A stretch of DNA of 64,000 nucleotides from Jaminaea rosea (GCF_003144245.1 NW_020289975.1:1631496-1695495); one strand, 5' to 3'. Counted from the stretch's first letter, positions 11,101 to 22,568 are shown. Made by a program: numbers and translations. Notes: generated by a model not told the origin, from the sequence alone.

Positions 11101-11466
11101 GAGCCCATTGCTGCTCAAAAGCTCAAGTACAACAGTCCCAAGGGCGAGCAAACCTGGACTCTCTGGTCTCGCTTTGATATCCCCGGCAATCCGACGCTGC
11201 AGGAATTCATCGACCACTTCAAGCGCGAAGAGGGACTGGAGGTCAGTATGGTCTCCAGTGGGGTCTCTATGCTGTACAACTCGTTCCTGAACCCGGCCAA
11301 GATGAAGGAGCGCAAGGGGTTGAAGATGAGCGAGCTTATCGAGCAGGTCAGCAAGAAGCCGCTTCCTGCTCATGCGCGCTATGTCGTTATGGAGGTGATG
11401 TGCGATGATGAGGAGGGGGAGGATGTGGAGGTGCCGTATGTACGAGTCGAGGTCAGGAGCTCCTAA
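8120..11466 (+). CDS. UBA1: ubiquitin-activating enzyme E1
   Basis: Four exons (8120-8184, 8266-8360, 8450-9025, 9098-11466) give 1034 residues, close to yeast Uba1 (1024). All introns are GT-AG and frame-consistent. The inactive adenylation half starts at [16 protein letters not shown] and [17 protein letters not shown]. The active half has [16 protein letters not shown] (nucleotide binding) and [17 protein letters not shown]. The catalytic cysteine is in [19 protein letters not shown] at about residue 606 (yeast Cys600). The C-terminal ubiquitin-fold domain ends [13 protein letters not shown]. The enzyme adenylates ubiquitin with ATP, forms a thioester, and hands ubiquitin to E2 enzymes in cytosol and nucleus; it is essential. 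It follows the NTF2-like gene on the same strand and is convergent with the TED1-like gene. Confidence 0.97.
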
Positions 11467-11762
11467 ATGCGGACACGCGGGACATGGATATGCGATTGCC
11501 ACTCTGCGCAGAGGAGAATAGGATTTAGAGCAGAGCAAGAGGCCTGAAGCAGAGGCTGTGCTCTATTCAGCGTCCAGCGCCATCTGGCTCGAATTGTTCT
11601 CTAGATGTCGCAATTACCACCACCCATGCGACCTGCTTGACCCCTACCAAGAGAAGGAATGCCCATCACACTGTCATCCACTGGACTGTAGCGCACCCTT
11701 GCCTCGCCTTTCTCCGTCCTCGTGCCCGACTTGAGCTCTATTTACATGAAGCGCTCCACCCT

Positions 11763-14479
11763 TTAGAAGCCGAGCAACCACAACAGCAGCCAGAATAGCG
11801 CTGGCGGCCACGCAACGATTGCCAAGTCGACGATGAAAGCCGGCGGGGGAGCAGCTAGGATCTCCTCTGCTTCCGTCGTCGACGATGTTGCTGCCTTCCT
11901 ATTGCGCCTCCAAAGCGGGCGCAGCCGCCTCCGCACGGGCGCGACGAGCCATGCTGTGGGTGACCACCATGGGGCAAGGGTGATCGAGTGGCGATGCAGG
12001 GGTTGCTGGCCTTGACGCCTTCTTCTGCGTCGACGCTTGCTACGTTGAGCTGGGGAGCGAGAGTCCTTGTCCTTGAGGTCGCGACGCTCCTTCTCTAGCT
12101 CACTAGCGTGCGCTGAGCGTGACGCACCACGAGAGCGAGAGCGAGAGCGCGAGGCGTTGCCGCTGTCCTGACGGTGGGAGGACGGGGCGCCCTGCTCCAC
12201 ATCTTCATCGTCGAGGACGAAGATGGCATTGTTGTTGTTGTTGTTGCTGCTGGCGCGACTTGCTCGCCGTGAGTGACCTCTCGAGCTACTCCCACTCCCG
12301 CTTCCACTGCCACTGCTCCCAGACGCTTCAGCTGAGTGACCTACTCCTCCCCTGCTCTGGCTACGACGATGTCCGTTTCCAACCTCTTCGCGGTACTCGA
12401 AGACGACATCCTCCGCGTCGGCGGCTCGGAGTGGATTCTCGTCTTCATCGTCCTCGAAGACGCTGTCGTCACTGTAGTTGTCTTCGCTAGACAAGAGATC
12501 CGACGAGTCACTACTTCCATCCTTTTCGTCGGTCTCTTTGCGGTGCGAGCCACCAGTGGAGCGACTGCCCAGTGTCGTCAAGGGCAAAGATTCAACGTCT
12601 CGCTCCGCTTCGTCATCCCTGTACCTGCCTGAGCCCGATGTGGGGGCAGCTGCTTCCTGTAAAGCGCTCTTTGCGCTCCTTGCTAGTCCTGATAGACCGC
12701 CTCCAGCTGAGCCCGCCCTCCTCGCTCTTCTCAGTAGCGCTACCCTCCTGAGGAACAGGCACACTGCTGCCCCTGCCACGATGAAAGGATACCAGAACGC
12801 CCAAGTCATGAGCTGAGGAGGGAGCTCGCACGCAAGATACTCGATACGAGTCCGAGAATGTAGCGGGGCGACACCTCCTCCGCCCAGTGGAGGCTGTTGA
12901 TCCTGCCACATGGACAGCCTTGCAAAGCCTGGCCTATTGACTCCCGATGTGAGTGAGAGAGCTGGTACCGTGAGCTCGGGCACGTCCACTGATGATCCTC
13001 CAGGGCCGCCCTTGACGCCTTTGTGCAGGTGATGACATACATCGTGGTCATCCGCCGTGAATACCACGCTAGGCTGCACCTTCTCCAGGATGAAGCGCGA
13101 CCATTGCTCCCCAACCAAATTCTCATATGTACCCTCCGCGTTGGTTCCCGGCACGATACGCGGGGCAGAGCTGACTCTCCGGATATTGGCAGGCTCAACA
13201 GGCTGAACCCCCGGAGGTAGGTTGCGAGCTCCTGCCGTGCTGCTACTGCTACCGCTCTCTGCGCTGTTGCCCCCTGGCGGCAAGTCGCAGGACGTCTCCT
13301 CGTTCGGATCGCGCCAGAGGGGCACATGCGTGAAGAGGATTCTCGGCACTCCTCTGTCTTGTGTCTTGGCCAAGCTGTCCAAGAACCACCATGCCCCTCC
13401 AAAACGCCAGTCTGCTTCTGATCCTGGTCTGCCCGGCGGTGAAGGGTCGGCAGCGAAGGGGTCCCGCCCTTGGCGTTGGAGGGAGATAACATCCGTCGTG
13501 TCAAGTAGGATGAGCTCGGCGACCGTGGTTGGACCAGACCCGTCTGGCAGCGTCACATTGAGTGGCACACGCGCATGCATGCTGTGTCTCTTGGTATGCT
13601 CCACCTTTGTGCTGTACCGGCTCTTCTGCTCCTCGCCCGGTCTCAAGACCCTCTGGCTCATACTGGCCAGAGGAGGTGAGATAGCATCTGCGTCCCACCC
13701 AAAATCGTAGACCTGGGTGCCATACAGCTCCTTGAACTTCCATCGAGTGTATTCCCTCGTCTGAAGCTCCCAGTAGCGCTCCTTTCCCCTCGGTGGTTGC
13801 CAGGTGGGCGGAGGGTCGAGGGTGACATCGTGGTTGCCCGCGGTGTAGAATGTGCGATTTGCCCTGTCGCCATCGTTGGTGGGGAAGAGGCGGTCAAAAC
13901 GGTCATACAAGCCGGGAAGGTCATCCTGCACGTAGTAGAGACGGCCCATGTCCGTCAGATCGCCGAGCCAGACGGTAGCCGTCCAGTCCTTGGCTGGACC
14001 GTTGCCTCCTGGTCGGCGGAGAGCGCGCCATACTCGTTGGAGGAAGCGGTCGGTAAAGGTGCGCAGCAGAGGGATGAAGGGGACGGCCAACTTGCTGTAG
14101 GAGGGGTGAGGCATGCCGTTGAGGATCTGTGGGTCGGCGAGGACGAGGATCTGCGCGTGCGATGTGAGGAAGCACGATGCGTGAGCTATCCAGGCCAAAC
14201 AAATTGGACTTGGTGAAACAGACGCACCTGTATCGGAGCCCTCGCAGCATCGTGACTCAACTCGTTCCTACATCTGCGAGCATAAGGCCAGAGATTGCCC
14301 AGTTCGATCGAGTAGACGCAGAGCGCGATGATGAGTCGCAGCACCTGGATCGTTGTTGGCTGCTTGAGGAGATTGTCTCTCACGAAGCGGTTTCGTATTA
14401 TCCATGATGCCGATGATGAGGGAGAGGAGAGTGCCGATGCAGAAGAGACTTCGCCGCTGCCCCCCAGAGCGGGTGCCAT
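11763..14479 (-). CDS. TED1: Cdc1/Ted1-family GPI-glycan metallophosphoesterase
   Basis: Exons 14479-14228 and 14150-11763 (77-bp intron) give 879 residues. Exon 1 supplies a transmembrane segment (LRLIIALCVYSIELGNLW). This is followed directly by calcineurin-type phosphoesterase motifs: LVLADPQI, VWLGDLTDMG, YTAGNHDV, LFTHVPLW and VFTADDHDV. A second membrane segment (WAFWYPFIVAGAAVCLFL) precedes about 300 disordered residues rich in Ser/Arg/Asp/Glu, including six Asn codons at 12229-12246, and a last hydrophobic helix (ALFWLLLWLLGF) ends the chain. Yeast Cdc1 and Ted1 remove ethanolamine phosphate from mannoses of GPI anchors in the ER/Golgi; I cannot decide between them. The start at 14479 is uncertain: the frame is open upstream through a hydrophobic stretch preceded by a good acceptor (ATTTCGCAG, minus strand), so a further 5' exon is possible. 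It is divergent from GPI11. Confidence 0.85.
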
Positions 14480-14964
14480 GAAGATGCAGAGGGAGATGAG
14501 GCGTATGAATGCTGCGATGAGGGCGTGGTGCTGCGAAATCAGGTGACGCGGGCGGGTGGGGCAGGCGACCTGCGCTCAACTTTGACGCGCTCGTCGTGGT
14601 GGTGGTGGTCACTCTAGTCGCCTGCAGCTTCAAAGCCACGCCATGCGATAGAGAGAAAATGCAAGTGAAGGAAGTAGAGATAGAAAGAGTCTGGTGAACT
14701 CAACACCGAGTGCCCTGCTTCGTCCTTAGCTGCCCCGAATAGATCACCGCGCCTGCCGGAAGGACAAACGAGCAGCGGCGCCACATCGACTGGCAGCAGC
14801 CACGACGCGGTCCAAGTCCAACTCGAGGGCGAGTCCGTGCGGCGGCGGCAACTTGAGCAAGGTGCGGAACAAGACCAAGGAAGAGGAAGAGAGCAAGGGG
14901 GAAAAAGACACACTTGCGCTTCTACTCTCGTTACCATCAGATAGCAAGGACACGAGGAGCCAAC
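14480..14964. promoter_or_regulatory. shared TED1-like/GPI11 divergent promoter
   Basis: 485 bp between the two start codons. It holds the leaders of both genes and possibly a 5' exon of the TED1-like gene on the minus strand. A run of GGT units (GTGGTGGTGGTGG, about 14596-14608) is visible. No other coding potential is supported. Confidence 0.5.
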
Positions 14965-15959
14965 ATGGCTAGAGGCAACGCCAGCAAGAAACAACGAGCA
15001 CTTGCGGCAGCCATGTTCGATGGACAAGAGCCATCGCCGGAGCCACTGCCTCGAGGTTCCCACACAGCTCAACTCCTCTTCCATACCTCAGTGCACTCGA
15101 TTCTCCTCGCTCTCTCCTCCTTCATCCTCCCCGCTCACCGACTGGCCACTCGTGATTCTACGCCAAATTTCTCCTCGTCCGCCACCCTAGGAGTCCTCGC
15201 ATCCCTCTCCCACTACTTCACCCTCCCGGCCAGTCCAGAGGCCACCGCCAAGCTGGTGAAGCTGCAATGGGGCACCTTACAGGCCTTGCTACTCACGCAA
15301 GCATGGGCGTGCATCAGGCTTCAAAGATGGTACGACCTCGGAGCCGCTATCGAAGCAGGAGACAGTGAAAAGGCAGAAAGGCTCAGTGGTGGCCGCCGTG
15401 CTGCTGGCGCACGAAGATCAAGGGGGATCGCGGCTGGCCTGATTTCGAATCTGGGAGCAGAGGGCTTCATGGAGGGGTTGGAGCAGTTGACCTTGACGAC
15501 GCTGACCAACTTGCCTGTGGCTTGTGCGGCCATCTACGTGACCGTGGTACTGCTCGGCGCGCCGGTGATGAGCGACATTACGGCTACGTTGCAGCTATCG
15601 CTGGGCGTGGGGCTCGTCGTGGCCTTGCCGCTTCTCAACGTCTTGCCAGCGGATTTAGCAGAGTGGGCAAGGGTCGTGGGGACATTCAGGTAAGAGTCGA
15701 AAGCTAGCAGGTCACGCAGGTCGGTGGACGGGACTAATCACCACTCTTCGGATTCGCTCGCAGCACCCGCTCCCCTCGGGAACGTCTGCTTCTCATTCAG
15801 ACGATCGTTCCTCTCGCGACAAGCTTCCTAGCTTCAGCGGCCCTCAGCTTCGACCACGGCAAGGCCTGGCTGAGCTGGCCTATCCCACCCCTCGTCGGTC
15901 TCTTTGCCGGTGCTATGCTCGGCAATGTGGTGGGGACTGTAGACTATCTTCTGAGATGA
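14965..15959 (+). CDS. GPI11: GPI ethanolamine-phosphate transferase subunit (PIG-F/Gpi11)
   Basis: Exons 14965-15689 and 15764-15959 give 306 residues; the intron (GTAAGA...CTCGCAG, 74 bp) restores the frame as AG|C. The protein has several hydrophobic segments: LLFHTSVHSILLALSSFIL, GTLQALLLTQAWACI, PVACAAIYVTVVLLGAPV, LGVGLVVALPLLNVLP and a last one ending PLVGLFAGAMLGNVVG. The family hallmarks LLGAP, and FDHGKAWLSWPIP just before the last helix (WQVWPIP in PIG-F), are present. PIG-F/Gpi11 is the small ER membrane partner that stabilises the catalytic EtNP transferases Gpi13 and Gpi7 adding ethanolamine phosphate to mannose 3 and 2 of GPI precursors. The start ATG at 14965 gives MARGNASKKQR, a basic cytosolic N terminus. 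It faces away from a GPI-remodelling phosphodiesterase gene. Confidence 0.88.
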
Positions 15960-16327
15960 AAATGAGTAATGGAGACGCAGACCCCGATCGAAGCACCTAA
16001 GGGGATTGCTGGGGAAATGGGCCTGGCCCGTGTGTGATGTTGTCCTCTTCCGATTCATCAGCGCGAGCTCTGCTATAGGACAGGAAAGGGGTGTGGGGCA
16101 GGAGAAGAAAACGTATAAAGAGAGGAGAGGTAGGAGTGAAACAGCTGCTGGTGTTACAGAGCAGGCTGGATGACGTAGGAGATGTGAGGTGGTGGTAGGG
16201 TAGGTGTATGCGACACGATGGCGATGGCGCCCAAGGCAACGAGACCGTGAACAGCAGAAACGAAGGAAAGCCTGCCTTGCTGGGTGCGTCACATGCTGCG
16301 TCGCCAAAGGAATGAGGAGCGTGTCGA
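15960..16327. other. convergent 3' intergenic region (GPI11 / VMA3)
   Basis: 368 bp between two stop codons, holding the two 3' UTRs. I see no gene, hairpin or repeat that stands out. Confidence 0.5.
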
Positions 16328-17076
16328 TTACGAGCACTGCGTAGCGGAGGGAAGGGTGCGGGCAGCTCAGTCAGCGGCTGGACTCCTGCTTCGATCCAAC
16401 GCGAGCGCTACTCACCGCCGGGGCGTCCTGCGAACGGGTGTTGAGAATAAGGGCGACGATGAGCCCGTACAGACCCAGGACCTCGGCGAAAATGAGAATG
16501 AGAATCTGTGTAGCGAGAATGGTCAGAGGTCAGCTTGACTATCACACCTGGCACCTTTACCCGTGCACCCACCATTCCAATGAAGAGCCTAGGCTGCTGC
16601 GCAGTCCCACGCACACCGGCGTCGCCGACAACACCGATGGCGAATCCTGCTGCGAGACCAGAGAGACCGACGGAGAGACCAGCGCCGAGCTGAATGAAGC
16701 CCGAGTACAAGGTCATGGGCGACTTGAGGTCACCGGAGATGAGGACGGAAACAACGAGGCCGTAAATGGCAATGATACCAGCCATGACTACGGGGACAAT
16801 GCACTTGATGAGGAGGTCAGGGCGCAAGACACCCATGGCCGAGATACCGACACCGGACTTGGCTGTGCCGTATGATGCGCCGAGACCTGCGAGCGAGGAG
16901 GAGGCAGGGTGTGATGGTGGTCAGATGTGCACGAGGTGAGGTTCAGGGGTTGGCTCGTGGCGGGACATGTACGTACAGGTGAAGACGATGGCTGCCGTCA
17001 CGCCCATGGCTCCAAAGAAGGGAGCGTAGACGGGGCAGAGCGGGTTGACATCGTTGGAAGCGAGAATCTGCGACAT
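16328..17076 (-). CDS. VMA3: V-type ATPase proteolipid subunit c
   Basis: Four exons on the minus strand (17076-16977, 16886-16573, 16505-16416, 16336-16328) give 170 residues. The product starts [20 protein letters not shown] and continues through [39 protein letters not shown] and [20 protein letters not shown] to [20 protein letters not shown]. The proton-carrying glutamate of the fourth helix is about residue 146 (yeast Glu137). Subunit c forms the rotating membrane ring of the vacuolar proton pump. The last exon is only 9 nt (TGC TCG stop), giving a C terminus SQDAPACS. It is supported by a good acceptor (CGCTACGCAG) and by the family habit of ending soon after this point. It is head-to-head with ERB1. 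Confidence 0.95.
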
Positions 17077-17403
17077 CTTTGCGTCGTTGGTGTGGTGGTG
17101 ATGGTAGTGATGAGGAGGTTAGACGAGTCGAAGCGCTGACCAGATGGCGACGGCGGTGGAGCTCGAGTCGACGTCGACCAGCGAGCCAAGGCCAGCCCAG
17201 CCCGCCTGCCTGCCTGCCTGCCCGCTCCTCGCTCGCCCCGTCCCCCCCTCTCTGAGAGACTCGTCGTCGGAACGGAGGCACCGGCTTGACGCCTTGGAGA
17301 TGAATGGCGCTGAATTTTGGACGGAAGGGCGAAAGGCGGCGAGGCGCATTTCATTCGTGCTCCTCAACCTGCATCATCATCATCAGCAGCATTCGCCATC
17401 ACG
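17077..17403. promoter_or_regulatory. bidirectional promoter between VMA3 and ERB1
   Basis: 327 bp between start codons. It contains a perfect 12-bp palindrome GTCGACGTCGAC at 17167-17178 and a CCTG tetranucleotide run just beyond it. No coding sequence is supported. Both flanking genes are housekeeping genes, so this is probably a constitutive shared promoter. Confidence 0.55.
17204..17222 (+). repeat. CCTG tetranucleotide run
   Basis: About 4.5 perfect copies of a CCTG unit (GCCTGCCTGCCTGCCTGCC) lie in the VMA3/ERB1 promoter. Such a run could vary in length between strains. Confidence 0.8.
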
Positions 17404-20068
17404 ATGCCGCCGTATGCGAATGGCCTGGCGGCTGACTCGCAGTCGAAGCGCAAACGGCAGACGCAAAAAGCCGCAGCTGTCGAAGAAGAGGGATCCGCAG
17501 AACAGACACCTCTGGAGCTCGACCTGCCGGATAGCGACGAGGAAGATGCGGAGGAGCAGGAAGGAGCTGAGGCTGGATTGAGCGGCGATGAAAGCGATCA
17601 GGAAGATTTCCCTGAGATCGATGCCCTCTCGTCTGGAGATGATGAGGAGGATGATGACGACGATGATGAAGAGGCAGAGATAGACAGTGATGAAGTAGAA
17701 GACGAGGACGACGAGGAAGAAGGGACAGACGACACCGAGGAGGAATACGACGAGGATGATGAAGAAGGTGAGCGATGAGCGGCAAAGCCCACGAGCCTGA
17801 TCATAGATGCTGATATCTTGTTCTGCTTCCTCGCCAGCTCGCGCTCGCTCATTTGCCCAACGAAACGCCACCTCAGACGAGGTCAACGAGGAGCTTGACC
17901 GTATGGTGAAGAGAGCAACCGTCAAACCCAATGAGGAGGAGTACCGCCGCACCAAGCTCGGCCTCATGCAGCATCAAGCAGCTCCAGAGCTCAACAAGCT
18001 TCGCAATGCAGATGGCAGCGCAAAGTCACGCATCGAACGCAGCAAGCTCACGGGTGAGGCCAAGCGCGTCTATCCGGACATCGAGCCAGACTACGATAGC
18101 GACAGCAGCACAGAGGACGCACCCAATCGAATCGGTAACGTGCCGCTTGAGTGGTATGACGACATGCCCCACATCGGATACGATGTCGATGGGCGCAAGG
18201 TCATGCGACCGGCAAAGGGAGACGAGCTGGACAAGTTCCTTGCTACGGTCGAAGACCCTACCTCGTGGACAAGCGTCGAGGACAAATTGATGGGCAAGGA
18301 CGTCCAGCTCACCGACGAGGAGCTCGACATCATCCGTCGCTTGCAGAAGGGAGAGATCGCAGACGGGGCCTACGACCCGTACGAGGACTACGTTCCTTGG
18401 TTCACAGGTGAGGGCAAGGAGGAAGTCATGCCCATCAGTGCCCGTCCGGAGCCAAAGAGTCGCTTTGTCCCCTCAAAGTGGGAGCACAAAAAGGTCATGA
18501 AGATCGTTCGTGCTATTCGTCAAGGTCGCATTACGGCCAAGGCGCCCGCAGAGAGCAAGAAGCCGGCTATATTCAACATCTGGGCAGACAGCGACTCACA
18601 ACCTCGTGCCGACCACCCGATGCACCTTCCCGCCCCCAAATTGCCTCCGCCGACCACGGCAGAGTCGTACAATCCACCTGCCGAGTATCTCTTTACGGAT
18701 GAGGAGCGCAAGCAGTGGGAGGAGGCGGAGAAGGAGGACCGAAAGACGTCCTTCATCCCTGCCAAGCACCAGTCGCTGCGTCTCGTGGGAGGGTACCAGG
18801 ACTTCATGCAGGAGAGGTTCGAGCGATGCCTCGACCTCTACATGGCGCCGCGTGTTCAGCGCAAGCGTCTCAATATCACGGACCCGGACCAGCTCCTCCC
18901 AAAGCTGCCTTCACCGCAGGAGCTCAAGCCTTTCCCATCTACTTGTGCAGTGGTGTATCGCCACCCGAACAACTCGAGGGTACGCTGCGTTGCCGTCGAC
19001 CCACGGGGAGCATGGCTGGCGACAGGAGCCGACGACGGGAGGGTGAGACTGTGGGATGTCGAGATTGGGAGGTGCGCGGCTGTCTGGGACCTCAACTACG
19101 CGTCGGCAGAGAAGGATCGCTCTCCCGTGCATTCATTGGGGTGGTGCCCGAACAAGTCGCTCGGCTTGCTCGCGGCCGTAACAACGAACAAGGTCACCAT
19201 CCTTGCACCTCCGCAGCTGAGCCCTGGCGCCTCTACCGCGACTGCCTCCTCTTCATTCCAGTATGCAGTAGCAGGCCAACAGTCCGCCGCTGCCGCAGCC
19301 GTTGCGGCATCTAGCTCATCGGCACCCGCGTCCGTCTCCTGGACCAAGCCGACGGAGCGCGAACGCAGCACAGGCATCGCGGCGCACATCAGCTTCGCTG
19401 GCACGCCCAAGCAGGTGACATGGCACAGCAAGGGAGACTATTTCGCCACCGTCTGCCCGGATGGCGGATCGAGCACTTCCGTCCTCATCCACCAATTGAC
19501 ACGCCACCGCAGCCAAGCACCGTTCAAGCGTGCATCAAAAGGTTCAGCAGTTCAGCGCGTGGCCTTCCATCCGACTAAACCACACCTCTTCGTGGCGACG
19601 CAGCGCTATGTACGCGTGTACGACCTGGCAGCACAGAGCTTGATCAAGACTCTGCAGTCTGGCTTGAGGTGGATCTCAAGTCTCGACGTCCACCCGTCGG
19701 GAAATCACGTCGTGGTAGGATCGTACGACCGCAGGCTGGCGTGGTTCGATCTGGACCTCTCTGCTCGCCCATTCAAGACGCTGCGATACCACACACGCGC
19801 CATCCGTACTGTCGCGACTTCGCGCTCTTACCCTCTGGTCGCTTCGGCGGGAGACGATGGACAGGTGCACGTTTTCCACGCTACGGTGTACGATGACAGT
19901 GAGGTGGCGGGCGACTTTGGTAGGGACCCGCTGATCGTACCGCTTAAGGTGCTGAGGGGGCACGAGGTTAAGGAGGGGCTGGGCGTGTTGGCGAGCGCAT
20001 GGGTGCCCGGCATGCCCTGGATCGTTACGGCAGGGGCGGATGGGACTGCCAGGTTGTGGACTACGTGA
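17404..20068 (+). CDS. ERB1: ribosome biogenesis protein ERB1 (BOP1)
   Basis: Exons 17404-17767 and 17838-20068 give 864 residues (yeast Erb1 807). The N terminus is basic then strongly acidic (long Asp/Glu runs, residues about 40-122). The BOP1 N-terminal domain follows from about residue 220: VPLEWYDDMPHIGYDVDG, YDPYEDYVPWFTG and FVPSKWEHKKVMKIVRAI. From about residue 495 a WD40 propeller begins with RCVAVDPRGAWLATGADDG and ends TAGADGTARLWTT. A low-complexity Ala/Ser insert (GQQSAAAAAVAASSSS) interrupts the propeller. Erb1 forms the PeBoW-type complex with Nop7 and Ytm1, needed for 27S pre-rRNA processing in 60S subunits; Ytm1 is later stripped off by Rea1/midasin, whose gene also lies in this window. 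The intron lies in the acidic region. Confidence 0.95.
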
Positions 20069-20170
20069 GCGGCGAGCATGTCTGAAATAGCCCAACTTCA
20101 TTCATCGCGAACATGGTCACATTTGCATTGCATTGCACAGCAAGCGATTTTCTCCCAACCTGTCTCCACC

Positions 20171-21763
20171 TCACCTCGCGCGAGCGTGCACAATTTGACT
20201 GCCATGCTCCTCGTACTCCTGCTTACTGATCCAAATCTGATGGAAGCTGCCCAAGCTAGCCAAGATACTCCCGCCCAGCCAGGCAGCATGCCTTCGCTCC
20301 ACCGAATTGCCCGGCGCATGAATCTTGACACGCTGAGCAGGCTGACGAATGCTGAGCTCGTACGAGAGCCTGTCCACGAAGCCTGGGAGGAATGTGGTAC
20401 CGCCCACGCAGACGATGTTGGATAGAAGGGTGGCGCGGCTGTCTACGTCGACTGAGGAGATGGAGTCGACTACCATTTGCGCCAGGGGGATGGCTGAAGA
20501 GGCTGTGGATGCTGCAGGTTGAGTGCCAGGTGCTGAAGAAGCAGTGGTCGGCAACACGCCCTGCACCCCATTCCAGAGTTGCGGGTTGAACAGCACCTCC
20601 GAAGCCCTGTAACGCTCAATACCGAACACGTCATTGTACCCATTCGGGAACTCGAAAGATCTTGCCGGTCGGCTGAGCGCCAAGCCCTCGTCCCAAGGCG
20701 AGTCGAGGACCTGTCCAATCGACTCCTTGACCTCATGCAAAAGCTGCCCCTCCTGGAAGGCCTTGTACGACTGACTGGCACCCAAAGCCGCCTCGCGTTG
20801 CTCCCACTGCGCCTCCTTGCCCGCCTCGACCGGCTTGCGCGACTTGACCCTGTAGCGCGGGATGAGCTCCTCGATTGCCCCGCCGGCGCGAGGCGACCTG
20901 GCCGGAGGGTTGCGCAGCTCGTGGGCAAAAGCACGGGAGACTGCTGCTCCTCCAAGGTCATTTTGGCGGAAGATTCCCTTGCGGATCACGAAGCCGTCCA
21001 CTACAGGGATTGCGGACGCGGATGAATAGCCGACGTCGAGGATGAGCGAAGTGGGCTTGCCTGCGCTGAAGGAGGAGAGAACGGTGGAATTTGCCAGATA
21101 GTAGGCAGGGACGCCGAGGCCTTCGAAGGCGAGCTCAGTGAGGTCTTCGCGCATTTCGCGGGGTGAAGAGGTAGTGTCAGTCAGCATGAGAGGATGCTCA
21201 GTTGAGTCTGCTCCGAGCGTTGAGTAGGCGTGGTCTAGCAGGTGGTAGAGGTCGGGCGCAGATTGGACTGGAGACGCGGTGTGAGGAAGGCGTGAGCGAT
21301 ATGATACGTGGGCAATGTCCGCGAGGTCAAGAGCTTTTCACTCACCTATGCCATCCACAACCGTAGGGCTGATCTCCGTTCCCTTCCTATAGGATCCGAC
21401 GCCGAAATCGCCAAAGAATCGCTTCTTCCCCTTGGCATCCGGAGTCGCCTTCTTGGCGAGATACTTTGCACCCCGAATACGAGAGTCGGCAGCTTCGGTC
21501 TTGACAGCCTGCTCCTCCTTGGGGGCATCGCCATTGCCTTCAGCCATAGTCGCATCTCCGTCGCCTTCTGCTGCCGCTGACGGGGCTGGAGCTGGCGCTG
21601 CCGATGAAGAGGAAGCATCGTTCTCGTCCGAGGGAACCCATCCGTACGACGAAGGGATGACGACTCGCGGTGAGTCCTCGCCTGCCCATCCACCACGCAG
21701 CAGGCTTGAGCCGGCATCGAATACCACGGCTGAGACGTCGTCGCCTCCGTAGACTCCAGGCAT
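20171..21763 (-). CDS. ARP4: actin-related protein 4 (chromatin remodeller subunit)
   Basis: Exons 21763-21346 and 21267-20171 give 504 residues (yeast Arp4 489). The start MPGVYGGDDVSAVVFDAGS and the segment SPRVVIPSSYG match the Arp4/BAF53 N terminus. Later blocks are DLYHLLDHAYSTLGAD, SLILDVGYSSASAIPVVDGF, VDSRATLLSNIVCVGGTT, AAWLGGSILASLGSFHQIW and ISKQEYEEHGSQIV. Arp4 is a nuclear subunit of NuA4, INO80 and SWR1 complexes and binds nucleosomes together with actin. An insert of about 70 Ala/Pro/Glu/Asp-rich residues lies where actin has its DNase-I-binding loop. The intron (78 bp) splits a GTC codon as G|TC. It is convergent with ERB1 (102 bp) and divergent from BOL3. Confidence 0.94.
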
Positions 21764-22021
21764 GGCGGCGAGCGAGAGGAGATGAAGGTGATGTGAGTCG
21801 AGGGCTAAGGTTGCGAAGGAAGTCAAGGAGCTCACGGCTGCTGCATCCCCATTCGACCCGTCCATCCGCCTGCAAGCCGCGACGCGGGTCAATCGTCCAT
21901 CCATGGCTCCGTCAAACGAGTCTTCCGATCCGGCGCAATGCATTACGAAGACGGACGGACGGCCAACACTTTTGGGTCTTGACTCCTCGTCCTCCACCAT
22001 CACCTCATCTTCAAAAGCATC
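21764..22021. promoter_or_regulatory. bidirectional promoter between ARP4 and BOL3
   Basis: 258 bp separate the two start codons. No coding sequence is supported. It must carry both promoters. Confidence 0.5.
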
Positions 22022-22568
22022 ATGATCGCCTCAAGAATAGCCCACGCAGCCCCCTTCGCTTTGGCCAGCACTTCCCGTAGCGTCTTGCTGCGTCGCTCCG
22101 CCCCTGCCATCTGCTCTCTCGTCAGTCGTAGCACCGCCACTCCTCTTGCTCCGCAACCTCGCACCTTCTCCACCACCCGACCTGCGCTCGCCAACAACGA
22201 CTTCGACAGCAGCAATGACAAGCAGGCATCCTCCTCGGGACCTGAAAGAGAAATGACGTCGGGTGAGCAGGACATCCACGCTCTCCTGACGAAACGATTT
22301 AAGCCCGCCCATCTCCAAGTGCAAGATGTATCGGGCGGCTGCGGGTCTTTCTATGCGATTGTGGTGGCCAGCAAGGAGTTCGCAGGGCTGAACACGGTAA
22401 AGCAGCACAGGATGGTCAATGAATGTCTCAAGGACATTATTGGAGGTATTCATGGGCTGCAGGTGAGTGCCGGCGCCACAGAAGAGAAGCGGAGCTCAGA
22501 GAGGATCGCGAGCTGACCTGCTGCCTCCTGACCTTTGTTCGCAGCTGAAGACCATCCCTGCGGAGTAG
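22022..22568 (+). CDS. BOL3: mitochondrial BolA-like protein (BOLA3/Bol3)
   Basis: Exons 22022-22462 and 22545-22568 give 154 residues. The N terminus (MIASRIAHAAPFALASTSR, then further Arg/Ser-rich sequence with an FSTTRPAL segment) is a mitochondrial presequence. The BolA domain reads VQDVSGGCGSFYAIVVASKE, then LNTVKQHRMVNECLKD and IHGLQ|LKTIPAE across the intron. It has the cysteine of SGGCG and the conserved histidine of KQHRMVN that can bind an Fe-S cluster with monothiol glutaredoxin. Bol3/BOLA3 helps transfer 4Fe-4S clusters to lipoate synthase and succinate dehydrogenase in the matrix. The second exon is only eight codons and would be missed without the acceptor TTTGTTCGCAG. Confidence 0.93.
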
